Shown here: piece after piece, positions 7,503-17,029 of the stretch
Position numbering within the stretch: position 1 is the first letter of the stretch
Layout of the letters: each line of letters starts with the position of its first letter
Origin: CAZCZU01 sp964503475
GTDB taxonomy: Bacteria > Pseudomonadota > Zetaproteobacteria > Mariprofundales > Mariprofundaceae
DNA length: 64,000 nt
Direction: 5' to 3'
Assembly (NCBI GenBank): GCA_964503475.1
Contig: CAZCZU010000004.1
Span: forward strand, 29,574-93,573
Translations under genes and position numbers: made by a program
The notes under the pieces: model-generated
Told to the model about the DNA's origin: nothing
Databases searched by the model: none
What the model saw: the letters and a program-made list of their open reading frames with translations, nothing else

Positions 7503-8401
7503 CGCAACGCCTCCTGGGCCGAGGGCAGAATACGGGCGGGATGCACCACCATGCGAAACTGCCCCGGCTTCACTTCACCGGTCCCGAGCAGCATATCGCC
7601 GCCATACACCGCCGACAGCCCCTCGCCTGCCTCTGTATCCAGCTGCAGGCGCTGCCCCTGGATAAAACGCCGGCCCTCTTCCCGACTGACCCGCACGACG
7701 GGAAGCTCGCGCAGCCACTGCGCGAGCGGCAACACGCATCCCCAGCCACGCTCGGCCAGCGCTTCGGGCGTGATCATCATATCGGCCGGCCAGCCACCGG
7801 TACTGATGCGACGCAGAGCCACCACACAGCCCCCCATACCCAGTGCCGCCCCGATATCGCGAGCCAGTGAACGGATATAGGTACCCTTGGAGCAGTGCAC
7901 ACGCAGCGAAACGAGCGGCGCGGCAAACTCCAGCAACTGCATATCAATGATCTCGATGTCGCGTGCTGCGAGCTGCACCTCCTCGCCCTTGCGTGCCATC
8001 TCATGCGCGCGCTTACCATCGATGCGAATCGCCGAATAGGCCGGTGGTACCTGCTGCTGTGGCCCCATGAACTGCCGCAGCACCTCGTTCAGGCGCATGG
8101 CATCCACGGCACCATCAAATTGCCCCGCCACGTCCCCTTCGCAGTCGAGCGTATCGGTCTGATAGGAGAGATCGAGGGTCACCTCGTACACCTTCTCGGC
8201 ATTGAGGCCGAAGGCCGAGAAGCGGGTCGCCTCACCGACCAGGATCGGCAGCATGCCGGTAGCCAGCGGATCCAGCGTGCCGGTATGGCCGGCCTTGATA
8301 CGCTTCGCCCCTGCGGGAGTCAGCAAGCGCACCACCTCGTTCACAGCTTTGCGAGAGGTCCAGTGCAGGGGTTTGTCGAGAAAAATAACGCCCGGATGCA
8401 T
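7499..8401 (-). CDS. truB: tRNA pseudouridine-55 synthase
   Basis: A 300-residue enzyme making pseudouridine 55 in the T-loop of tRNAs. The N-terminal KPLHWTSRKAVNEVVR and the catalytic-Asp motif GHTGTLDPLATGMLPI are diagnostic, and the central KGTYIRSLARDIG is also conserved. A C-terminal PUA-like segment is present. It shares one base with the stop of nrnA in the infB-rbfA-nrnA-truB order common in bacteria. Confidence 0.95.
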   Translation of the reverse strand: MHPGVIFLDKPLHWTSRKAVNEVVRLLTPAGAKRIKAGHTGTLDPLATGMLPILVGEATRFSAFGLNAEKVYEVTLDLSYQTDTLDCEGDVAGQFDGAVDAMRLNEVLRQFMGPQQQVPPAYSAIRIDGKRAHEMARKGEEVQLAARDIEIIDMQLLEFAAPLVSLRVHCSKGTYIRSLARDIGAALGMGGCVVALRRISTGGWPADMMITPEALAERGWGCVLPLAQWLRELPVVRVSREEGRRFIQGQRLQLDTEAGEGLSAVYGGDMLLGTGEVKPGQFRMVVHPARILPSAQEALR

Positions 8402-9387
8402 CAGGCGAGCATGGCGGCGACCGCCGCGCGGACCCTCTGGTACACCTCGTCGAGGCTTCCGGTGAGGCTGCAGCCGGCGGCATAGCGGTGCCCGCCGCCG
8501 CCGAGATCCGTGGCAAGCTGGCCGACATCGGCCCCCTTGCGACCCCGGAAGCTGGCCTTCCAGCCTCCCTCGCCCTCGGGACGGAGAAAGACGGCAATCC
8601 GGACACCTTCAATGCTGCGGGCATAATCGATAAAGCCCTCGGTATCCTCGGCATCGCCGCCGCTCTCGGCATACATCGATGCATCGACATGCAGCCAGGC
8701 GGAACGGCCATGATCATGCAACTCCAGCGTCTCCAACGCATGCCTGAGCAGCACAAAACGGCAGGCACGCTGGCTGCCATAGACCGATGCCGCCACTTCG
8801 GCCGGCTGGGCTCCCGCCTCGATCAGCTCGGCCACCATGCGATGCACTTCGGGCGTGACGGTGGTCAGGCGAAAACTGGCGGTGTCGGTCAGTACGGCGG
8901 CATAGATCGCCTCGGCAGCTGCGGCATTGAGCGTAGCACCAAAAGCACGAATGAAATCGAAGACCATGGCACCGGTGGCACAATAGCGGGCATCGACCAT
9001 ATTGATATCGCCATAGCGGGTATTACTGGCGTGATGATCGATATTGATCAGCGTCGCACCATCGAAAAAGGCGTCGGGCATACCCAGGCGCGAACGGGCG
9101 CCGGCATCGAGGCTGATGATCAGTCTGGCATCATGGGGGCGGGTATGGCACTCGCCGACCCGGATCGCATCGGCGCCGTCGAGAAAACGGCAGATACGCG
9201 GTACGACATCACGATTGCACATGGCAACCTCTTTGCCGGCCGCTTTCAGGACATGGTAGAGGGCAATCTGCGAACCGATGCCATCGGCATCCGGGGTACG
9301 GTGCGTCGTCAGGACAATGCTTTCAGCCGCCTGCAGTGCCTGGATCAGCGGCTGCCAGTCGACATCGGCAAAGTTGACGCTGCTCAA
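8401..9387 (-). CDS. nrnA: DHH-family oligoribonuclease / pAp phosphatase
   Basis: A 328-residue DHH/DHHA1 phosphoesterase that degrades nano-RNAs and may dephosphorylate pAp. Metal ligands are visible in THRTPDADGIGS (about residues 28-39), ISLDAG and the DHH motif IDHHASNTRYG. The C-terminal DHHA1 domain has the substrate-binding end DLGGGGHRYAAGC. It sits between rbfA and truB, overlapping both by a few bases. Confidence 0.9.
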   Translation of the reverse strand: MSSVNFADVDWQPLIQALQAAESIVLTTHRTPDADGIGSQIALYHVLKAAGKEVAMCNRDVVPRICRFLDGADAIRVGECHTRPHDARLIISLDAGARSRLGMPDAFFDGATLINIDHHASNTRYGDINMVDARYCATGAMVFDFIRAFGATLNAAAAEAIYAAVLTDTASFRLTTVTPEVHRMVAELIEAGAQPAEVAASVYGSQRACRFVLLRHALETLELHDHGRSAWLHVDASMYAESGGDAEDTEGFIDYARSIEGVRIAVFLRPEGEGGWKASFRGRKGADVGQLATDLGGGGHRYAAGCSLTGSLDEVYQRVRAAVAAMLA

Positions 9388-9731
9388 GGGCGCTCCAGGC
9401 GGTTCAGTATGTCGATCACGGCACTGCCGGCCTCGAAGGCATCATCCCAGCGAAAACGGATGCCCGGCAGCCGCTTGCGCGGCAGAGCCCGGCGCAGTTC
9501 ATGGTCGAAATGGGGTGCCAGGCGGTTCAGGCGCTCAATGCAATCCTTCGTATCCGCCTCGTTCATGCGGTGCACCTTAACCAGCGCCGTACGCTGACCG
9601 GGCTTCATCTCGATACCGGTAATGGTCACCCCCTGCAGACGCGGGTCATTGACCTCGCGCTGAAGCAGGGTGGTCAGCAGGCGGTGAATATCCGCCTGCA
9701 GACGGTTACGGCTGGGTGAACGCTGATGCAT
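9384..9731 (-). CDS. rbfA: ribosome-binding factor A
   Basis: A 115-residue KH-fold protein that matures the 30S subunit and its 16S 5' helix. RNRLQADIHRLLTTLL and the segment VNDPRLQGVTITGIEMKPG match the family; length is typical. It lies 8 nt after infB and overlaps the start of nrnA by 4 nt. Confidence 0.93.
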   Translation of the reverse strand: MHQRSPSRNRLQADIHRLLTTLLQREVNDPRLQGVTITGIEMKPGQRTALVKVHRMNEADTKDCIERLNRLAPHFDHELRRALPRKRLPGIRFRWDDAFEAGSAVIDILNRLERP

Positions 9732-9739
9732 CGTGTGCC

Positions 9740-12700
9740 TTACAGGGTCGCCTGGATTTCCTCGATATCATAGAACTCGAAGGTATCGCCGACCTTGATG
9801 TCATTGAAGTTCTGCACACCGATACCACACTCGTAGCCGGTACGAACTTCCCTGACGTCGTCCTTGAAGCGCTTCAGCGAAGCCAGCTCGCCGTCGTAGA
9901 TCAGTACGCCTTCGCGCAGCACACGGACACGCGAGTTGCGCGTGGCAAAGCCGTCGGTGACATAACAGCCGGCCACAGCACCGATCTTCGGCACCTGGAA
10001 GACATCGCGTACCTCGGCGGTACCGGTCTCCTTCTCCACCTTCTCCGGTGACAGCTTGCCGGCCATGGCCGCCTTGATGTCATCGATGGCATCGTAGATC
10101 ACCTTGTAGAAGCGAACATCCACGCCTTCGGCCTCGGCCAGTTTCTTGGCCTTGGACTCCGGACGGACGTTAAAGCCAATGACGATGGCGTTGGAAGCCG
10201 ATGCCAGCATGACATCCGACTCGGTGATGCCGCCGATCGCCTTGTGCACGATTTTCACCTGTACCTCGTCGGTACCTGCCTTGGCCAGCGAGTCGGCCAT
10301 CGCCTCGACGGAGCCGGTCACGTCGCCCTTGATGAGCACCGGCACCTCGGCCATACCGCTCTGCATGGAGGCGAACAGCTCGTCCAGCGAAGCGCGTTTC
10401 TGCAGGTTGGCACCCTCTTCGCGCTCCTTGTCCTTACGGTAAGTCACGATGTCGCGTGCCTGGCGCTCGTTTTCGACAACGGCGACCTCCTGACCTGCCT
10501 CCGGCACGTCCTCAAGCCCGAGCAACTCGAACGGAATGGACGGACCCGCAGTGCGGTGCTGCACCGAGTTCTCATCGACGATGGCACGTACACGGCCCAT
10601 CACCGAGCCGACGACCACGATGTCGCCCTGCTTGAAGGTACCGTTCTGAACCAGCACCGTCGCCACCGGGCCACGGCCACGATCCAGGCGCGATTCGATG
10701 ACAATACCCTGACCGCGACGATCCGGGTTGGCCTTCAGTTCGAGAATCTCGGTCTGCAGGGCCAGCATCTCCAGCAGTTCCGGCAGGCCCTCTCCGGTCT
10801 TGGCCGAGGCATTGACGAAAATGGTATCGCCACCCCAATCCTCCGGAATCAGCTCGTGCTCGGCCAGCTGGCGCTTGACCATCTCCGGATCGGCACCCTC
10901 TTTATCCATCTTGTTGACGGCCACGATGATCGGCACACCGGCGGCCTTGGCATGATTCAGTGCCTCGACCGTCTGCGGCTTGACGCCATCATCGGCTGCC
11001 ACAACCAGCACGGCCACGTCGGTCAGCTTGGCACCGCGCGAACGCAGGCCGGTAAAGGCCTCATGGCCCGGCGTATCGATAAAGACGACCCGCTCACCGC
11101 CATCCAGTTTCACCATATAGGCACCGATATGCTGGGTGATGCCACCCGCCTCGCCATCGGCAACGCGCGCCTTGCGCAGCGCATCGAGAATGGAGGTCTT
11201 GCCATGGTCGACGTGACCCATGACCACCACGACCGGCGGACGCGGCTGCAGATCCTCTTCGTTCTCGTCGATCTCGATCTTCAGAACATCCTCGACGGCC
11301 GCCTCGTTGATCACCTTCGGCTTATGACCGAACTCCTCAACGATCAGTACGGCTGTGTCGGCGTCGATGGCCTCGTTGACGGTCGCCGGTATACCCATCT
11401 GGAAGAGCTCCTTGACCACCTCGGCACCCTTGATGGCCATTCGGCTGGCCAGTTCGGAGACCAGAATCGGATCGGTGATCTCCACATCGCGTACAACAAA
11501 CTCGGCATCGTCCTTGGTAATGCGCTGGGCCTTGCGTTTCTTGCCACTGGCCAGACGCGACATGCGCTCGACCTGCTCGTCGGTCAGTGCCTGATGGCGC
11601 TTCTCGGAGTAGGCACGACGGGCAGCCTTCTCGGCCGGCGTCAGACGACGCTGCGGACGACCGCCACCCGGACCACGACGCTTGGGCGCACCGGTCGGAG
11701 CCGGTGCACCGGCATCCGGAGCCACGGCAACGGAGGGCGAACGACGCGGGCCGCCTGCACCACCGGCACCGCCACCACCGGGGCCACGACCGCCCTGCTG
11801 ATCACGGCGACGCTCGGCACGCTCCTCGCTGATCTTCTTCTCGATCTCCTTGACCGTGGAGCGCGGCGCCTTGGCCGCGGCAATCTGGGCGGGGGTCAGG
11901 CCACGACGAATCGTCGTGCGCGGACCACCGCTCTTACCCTGGCCCTGGCCCTGACCGGGACCACGCTGTGAACGTTGACGCGAATCGGGGCCACGACGGC
12001 CATCGCCTCTGCCGGGAGTTGCGGATTGAGGCCTGCCGGGAGCCGTGGACTGAGGCCTGCCGGCGGCCGACCTCTGCTGCTGACGAGCAGCCTGTTCGGC
12101 CTCTTTCTTCTTCTCGACAGCGCGGGAAGCGCGCTCGGCCGGAGAGAGAATCTGTTTGCGGGTTACCGTGGTAGCCGGCTTCTCAGCAGCGGCAGGCTTC
12201 TCAGCAGCAGCCGGCTTCTTGGCAGNNNNNNNNNNNNNNNNNNNNNNNNNNNNNNNNNNNNNNNNNNNNNNNNNNNNNNNNNNNNNNNNNNNNNNNNNNN
12301 NNNNNNNNNNNNNNNNNNNNNNNNNGCAGCAGCCGGCTTCTTGGCAGGCGCCTTTTCCTGCGCCTTTTCCGGTGCCCTGCTCTGTTTCGGCTCCGGCGTT
12401 ACCGTCTCAGGCTTCGTCGGCGGAACGGCCTTGGCCGCCTTCTCCGCCGGAGAAACCGGTGCAGCAGGTTTCTGTGCAGCCGCAGGCTGTTCACTACCCT
12501 TGGCGACACGGCGGCGACGCACGGCGACTTGCACCGTACGGCCACGCCCCTCGACGCTGCCGGTGCGTGACTGGCCGGCAACAATCGGCCGGTTCAGGGT
12601 CAAGGTCTTGCCGGACGCGGGCTCATTTGGCGAATCCTTGAGGGCATCCTTGATTTTTGCGGTGTCCTCATCCGTCAACATGGTCGTCGGCCCTGTTACA

Positions 12701-12789
12701 GCCACACTGCTCTTCCGGGCAGCCCGCTGGATATCGCTGACTTCCACATTCAGTTCTTTTGCCAAATCTAGCACGCGTTTGTTCGCCAT
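9740..12789 (-). CDS. infB: translation initiation factor IF-2, interrupted by an assembly gap
   Basis: IF-2 places initiator tRNA on the 30S subunit with GTP. The N-terminal IF2_N domain begins MANKRVLDLAKELNVEVSD, followed by a long Lys/Ala/Pro/Glu-rich linker and a second basic linker. The GTPase domain shows GHVDHGKTSILDALR (P-loop), DTPGHEAF and NKMD. Domains II, III and IV follow to the C-terminus. A 100-N gap (12226-12325) falls in the linker. The flanking frames agree only if the true gap length is 2 modulo 3, so the placeholder hides the continuity. It is otherwise intact. Confidence 0.93.
12226..12325. other. assembly gap (100 N) in infB linker repeat
   Basis: The run of N is bordered on both sides by the same 22-nt sequence, part of a repeat encoding Ala/Lys/Pro/Glu. 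The exact size of 100 indicates a placeholder, not a measured length. Confidence 0.95.
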
Positions 12790-12792
12790 TGA

Positions 12793-13395
12793 TTACCTTG
12801 CTTCCCTTAAGCGCCCATACCAGGCGCATAGTTGTTCCATTTTTGCTGTCGCCGCTGTCCGTTCCATCGCCGCGACCGAAAGCTTTTCGCGCTGAAAAGC
12901 CTCGCTCAACACGGCTGCCGGCAGCGTGTCGAGCAGCAGTGTCTTCTCACCCGCTTCCTGCCTCTTGGCCACGGCATCAGCAATCTGCCGCTTCAGCGCC
13001 TCACCGGCGTCACATGCCAAAAGAACCAGGAGCGGTCCATTCTTCCACATACGGTGCATCACCGCATCCCTTCCGAGCTCCGCTCCCCGCCTGCGGGCGG
13101 AGAGAAAGCGACCAATCTGGCCGACCAGGGCATCGTTTATGCGCTGGCGCAGACTGTCATATTGCGGCAACTGCAGCAAAAAGCGCTGCCGCAATGCGCC
13201 GAGTCGCTTGTCATTCAGGCGGGAAAGGCACCCCTGCTGCATGCAAAGATACGTTCCCCGTCCGGGAGCCTTCTGCAGCAGATCGGGCCAGATCATCCCG
13301 GCCTCATCCACTACCAGGCGCAGCATCTCCGTTTTACCTGCTTTCTGACGGCAGGCAAAACAGCTGCGCTCGGCCTCATGCGTTGACGCGCTCAT
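12793..13395 (-). CDS. YlxR (DUF448) domain fused to an L7Ae-like domain
   Basis: A 200-residue protein. Residues 1-80 are YlxR-like with RSCFACRQKAGKTEMLRLV and APGRGTYLC. Residues about 95-200 resemble the L7Ae/YlxQ RNA-binding fold (GPLLVLLACDAGEALKRQI). In Firmicutes these two are separate neighbours between nusA and infB; here they appear joined. An RNA-binding or transcriptional role near ribosome maturation is inferred from family and position. It overlaps nusA by 4 nt and ends 3 nt before infB. Confidence 0.82.
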   Translation of the reverse strand: MSASTHEAERSCFACRQKAGKTEMLRLVVDEAGMIWPDLLQKAPGRGTYLCMQQGCLSRLNDKRLGALRQRFLLQLPQYDSLRQRINDALVGQIGRFLSARRRGAELGRDAVMHRMWKNGPLLVLLACDAGEALKRQIADAVAKRQEAGEKTLLLDTLPAAVLSEAFQREKLSVAAMERTAATAKMEQLCAWYGRLREAR

Positions 13396-14870
13396 TCAAA
13401 CCAGCCGCACGCCTCCCGCGCCGCCAGAATCAGTGCCTCGGCCGCCTCAACGCTCAGCCCCTCGATGTCATCGATCTCGTCCACAGCCGCATCGGCCAGC
13501 TGCTGCACCGTCAGCATCTCGCGGGCAGCCAACTGCTCGGCCACTTCACGGGTCATGCCCGACAGGTCAAGCAAGGTCATTGCCACCTCGCCCTCCTCGC
13601 CCTCGGCACTCTGGTGCAGGGCCCGGTCGAGCAGCGTATTACGGGCACGCTTCTGAATCTCCTGGGCCAGTTCCATATCGAGCCCTTCGATCGAGGCGAT
13701 ATCCTCGACGGCGCAGTAGGCCAGGTCATCCAGCGACATAAACCCTTCGGTGACCAGCAACGTAGCAAAAGCCTCATCGACATCAAGGCCTTCCTGGAAG
13801 ACAACCTTGGCAGCCTCCACCTCTTCGGTGCGCTTCTGCTGCTCTTCGCCGGTGGTCATAATCTCGATATCCCAGCCGGTCAGTTCGGAAGCGAGACGCA
13901 CATTCTGGCCGCGACGACCGATGGCGATGGCCAGGTTATCCTCGTTGACCGCCACCTCGATGGTACCGTTCTCCTCGTCGACCAGGACGCGCTCGATCTC
14001 GGCCGGTGCCAGGGCATTGACCACGAAGGCAGCCGGATCATCGGTCCATTCGATGATATCGATCTTCTCACCATGCAACTCGTTGACCACGGCCTGCACA
14101 CGCGCACCACGCATACCGACGCAGGAGCCGACCGGATCGATACCCGGATCGGTCGAGATCACGGCAATCTTGCTGCGCGAGCCCGGATCGCGGGTAATGG
14201 CCTGGATCGCCACCAGGTTATCCTGAATCTCCGGCACCTCCTGTTCGAACAGCTTCAGCACCATGCCTGCATCCGAACGGGAGAGGAATACCAGCGGACC
14301 TTTCGGCTGGTTACGCACTTCGCGCAGGTAAGCGCGCACACGGTCGCCCTGACGGTAGGATTCGCGCGGCAACAGATCCTCGCGATACATCACCGCCTCG
14401 CCACGACCCAGGTCGACATAGACGTTGCCACGCTCGACACGCTTGACGATACCGGTAATCAGCTCGCCGACACGCGGCTCGTACTCCTCGATGACACGCT
14501 CGCGTTCAGCCTCGCGGATCTTCTGGTTGATCACCTGCTTGGCGGTCTGGGCAGCGATACGGCCCAGTTCAATCGGCGGCAGCGAATCACGGAACTCGGT
14601 ACCGATCTCGGCATCCGCATCGATCGCCTTGCCCTGCTCCAGGGTCAGTTCGTTCTCTTCGTCTTCCACCTCTTCCACAACCGTGCGGACATGAAAAAGC
14701 GAAATCTCGCCCGACTCACGATCGATATGGGCATCGACAACCTTGTTGCCATAGGTGCGGCGGGCAGCCGTGCGAAGGGCCTGTTCCATCGCTTCGACTA
14801 CAAGTTCGCGCTCCACCGACTTTTCACGCGCTACCGCATCGGCCACTTGCAACATCTCAAGGTTCTTCAT
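13392..14870 (-). CDS. nusA: transcription termination/antitermination factor NusA
   Basis: A 492-residue factor binding RNA polymerase and nascent RNA. The N-terminal polymerase-binding domain (EREL VVEAMEQALRTAARR region) is followed by S1 (about 135-200: ITGIVKRVERGNVYVDLG), two KH domains (SCVGMRGARVQAVVNEL and AIGRRGQNVRLASELTG) and two C-terminal acidic helix-hairpin-helix repeats (VEDIASIEGLD, VDEIDDIEGLS). Length and order are normal. Confidence 0.95.
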   Translation of the reverse strand: MKNLEMLQVADAVAREKSVERELVVEAMEQALRTAARRTYGNKVVDAHIDRESGEISLFHVRTVVEEVEDEENELTLEQGKAIDADAEIGTEFRDSLPPIELGRIAAQTAKQVINQKIREAERERVIEEYEPRVGELITGIVKRVERGNVYVDLGRGEAVMYREDLLPRESYRQGDRVRAYLREVRNQPKGPLVFLSRSDAGMVLKLFEQEVPEIQDNLVAIQAITRDPGSRSKIAVISTDPGIDPVGSCVGMRGARVQAVVNELHGEKIDIIEWTDDPAAFVVNALAPAEIERVLVDEENGTIEVAVNEDNLAIAIGRRGQNVRLASELTGWDIEIMTTGEEQQKRTEEVEAAKVVFQEGLDVDEAFATLLVTEGFMSLDDLAYCAVEDIASIEGLDMELAQEIQKRARNTLLDRALHQSAEGEEGEVAMTLLDLSGMTREVAEQLAAREMLTVQQLADAAVDEIDDIEGLSVEAAEALILAAREACGWFE

Positions 14871-14904
14871 TTCTCTGGTTCCTCGCTGTCAATCAGTTCA
14901 ACAG

Positions 14905-15393
14905 TTACTTCTTTTTAGACTTGCGTGAGATCGCTTGCCAGTTCACCGCACGCGTAACCTTTACGATCCCCGCCCTTTCAAACTCATGTTCCCGGCCTTT
15001 GCTGTCGATCATGCGAAAGCCTGACTCAACCGGACCCCTGTTCTCCCCTTCGATGGCACTGCCATCCTCAAGCTGCACCCGAATCCAGTCACCCTCGTAA
15101 CGCTCGAAATCCGCTACCGTATCCAGCGGCCAGTCGAAACCGGGCGAACTGACTTCAAGGCGGTACTTGCCAGGAATCAGATCCTCAACATCAAGCTGCA
15201 GCGCCAGGCCGCGGCTCAGACGCTCCAACTGGTCGGAATCGATGCCTCCGCGCTTGTCGGCAATCAGCTGCACCTGACGCGAGTCGCGGCCACCGGCCAC
15301 CATCACCTTCAGGATTTCGATCCGCAGCTCTTCGGCGATCGGAGCTGCAAGCTCCGCGATTTTCTCTTCCAAACTCATTGCAGAAACCGCCAT
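14905..15393 (-). CDS. rimP: ribosome maturation factor RimP
   Basis: A 162-residue protein for 30S maturation and first gene of the operon. Features are LRIEILKVMVAGG, the conserved SRGLALQLDVEDLIPGKYRL region and the SSPGFDWPL motif typical of RimP. Met-6 at 15378 is an alternative start. A lysine-rich tail (RKSKKK) ends the protein. Confidence 0.92.
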   Translation of the reverse strand: MAVSAMSLEEKIAELAAPIAEELRIEILKVMVAGGRDSRQVQLIADKRGGIDSDQLERLSRGLALQLDVEDLIPGKYRLEVSSPGFDWPLDTVADFERYEGDWIRVQLEDGSAIEGENRGPVESGFRMIDSKGREHEFERAGIVKVTRAVNWQAISRKSKKK

Positions 15394-15427
15394 TGCCCCG
15401 CAAACGCTTCACAGGGCCCAAAAAACA

Positions 15428-15450
15428 AAAAAAGCGAGCCGCAGCTCACC
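15428..15450 (-). terminator. rho-independent terminator between the peptide-binding gene and rimP
   Basis: A 6-bp stem with one G-T pair (GTGAGC/GCTCGC, loop TGCG) is followed on the minus strand by seven T. It separates the upstream transcription unit (15515-20270) from the rimP operon, whose promoter must lie in the roughly 30 nt after it or inside this spacer. Confidence 0.6.
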
Positions 15451-15514
15451 TTTTCAAGTAGGCGAATCATAGAAGGAAAACGCGCAATTGCAAGCACACC
15501 GAACACGCGACCGA

Positions 15515-17029
15515 TCAGGGCTTGATTTCCGCCTGCATCAGGTCGCGCAAGCTGCCATCGGCCCGCAGCTCGAAATCGCGCAGGCGCGGACCGTACGCAG
15601 CCACCACCGCCTCATACCAGAGCGGAATATAGACCTGATCCTGCTGCATCTGCCGCTCGATCTTCGCATACAGGGCCTTACGACGGGCCATATCTTCATC
15701 GCCTGCTGCCGCTTCCAGCCAGCGATCCACCTGCGGATTGCTGTAGCGCCCCCGGTTGGCTCCCTTCGGCGGCCACATGTCGGAATGCAGAATCCAGCGG
15801 TAGATATCGGGATCGACAATCCCCACCCACTGCAATGAGAAGAGCTGGAAGTCGCCCCGCTTGATGCGGGCGTAGAAGCCGCCCCACTCCAGCGACTCGA
15901 TCGAAACATCGACGCCAATGCGACGCCAAGCATCGCAGATCGCGGTCGCCAACTGCAGTCGCTCCGGATTGGTACTGGTGCGATAGGTCAGGTGCAGGCG
16001 AATGCCGCTCTTGTCGGGCACCAAGCCGGCCGCATCAAGCAACCGCCTGGCTTTTTCCGGGTCATAGGGAGTAAGCGGAAGCCTGGCCGTCGCCCAATGG
16101 TTGGGCGGCAACACCGTCTCGGCCAGTTGCGGCGTATCGGCAAGCAACGTCCGCTTCAATTGATTGCGGTCGAGCGCCAACGCCAGGGCCCGGCGCACCC
16201 GCACATCTTTCAGCACCGGGTCCTGCAGGTTGAACCCAAGATAGCTGAACGTGGTGGACGGCCGCTTGCGGACGGTGATGCCTTTTTTGCCTTGCAGGTA
16301 TGGAAGAAGAAGCCATGGCAGGTCGTTCTGGATAAAATCGATCTCCCCGCGACTCAGCTTCAGAATGCGTGTCACCGGATCCTTGACGCCGATAAAGAGG
16401 ATATCCCGCACCCTCCCCTGCTCAGCCCCGGCAACGCGCTCAATCCGCAAACGGTTCCCCTCCCAGCCAACCACCCGGAACGGACCACAACCGACAATGC
16501 TGTGCGCCATCTGCTTTTGATTGGCAACCGATGCCGGAAGAATGCCGACACTCAGGCGCGTCAGCAGTGAGGTGTCGATCCTGGCAAGCTCGATACGCAC
16601 CGTTCCGTCCGCTGCCGCCGTCACCTGGCGAATGGCGGCAAAGCCGGCTTTCAACGGACTGGCCAGCGCGGGATTCATCACCGCTTTCAGGGTGGCCGCG
16701 ACATCGGCCGCCGTGACGGGCGTGCCATCGTGAAAAGAGATGCCGGAACGCAGATGGAAAATCCAGGTCAGTGGATCGGGATGAGACCAGGATGAAGCCA
16801 GATCGGGCTGCGGCCGGAACTGCGCATCCAGACGCACCAGCCCCCGGTGCACGAACTCCTGCACCCGATGCGAAGCGGCATCGGTGGCGAAACGGGGATC
16901 GAGCGTAATCGGCAGTTGCGCCAGCCCCACGCGCAGCTCACCGGCCGGCACCGGCTGCTGCTGGCACCCCCCGGCAAGCAGGGCCGACAACAGCATCCAT
17001 GGCAATGAAAAACGTTTCAGCGCGCCCAC
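15515..17029 (-). CDS. oligopeptide/dipeptide ABC transporter substrate-binding lipoprotein
   Basis: About 504 residues of the SBP_bac_5 family, which captures peptides or similar solutes in the periplasm. A GTG at 17029 gives a compact lipoprotein signal (GALKRFSLPWMLLSALLAGGC) with lipobox LAGGC; an ATG at 17059 would add ten residues. Family landmarks are LPITLDPRFATDAASHRVQE, HLRSGISFHDGTPVTAADV and RRALALALDRNQL. It overlaps the end of the rlmD-like gene. No permease or ATPase genes adjoin it; related permeases lie at 35169-36958. Confidence 0.85.
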   Translation of the reverse strand: MGALKRFSLPWMLLSALLAGGCQQQPVPAGELRVGLAQLPITLDPRFATDAASHRVQEFVHRGLVRLDAQFRPQPDLASSWSHPDPLTWIFHLRSGISFHDGTPVTAADVAATLKAVMNPALASPLKAGFAAIRQVTAAADGTVRIELARIDTSLLTRLSVGILPASVANQKQMAHSIVGCGPFRVVGWEGNRLRIERVAGAEQGRVRDILFIGVKDPVTRILKLSRGEIDFIQNDLPWLLLPYLQGKKGITVRKRPSTTFSYLGFNLQDPVLKDVRVRRALALALDRNQLKRTLLADTPQLAETVLPPNHWATARLPLTPYDPEKARRLLDAAGLVPDKSGIRLHLTYRTSTNPERLQLATAICDAWRRIGVDVSIESLEWGGFYARIKRGDFQLFSLQWVGIVDPDIYRWILHSDMWPPKGANRGRYSNPQVDRWLEAAAGDEDMARRKALYAKIERQMQQDQVYIPLWYEAVVAAYGPRLRDFELRADGSLRDLMQAEIKP

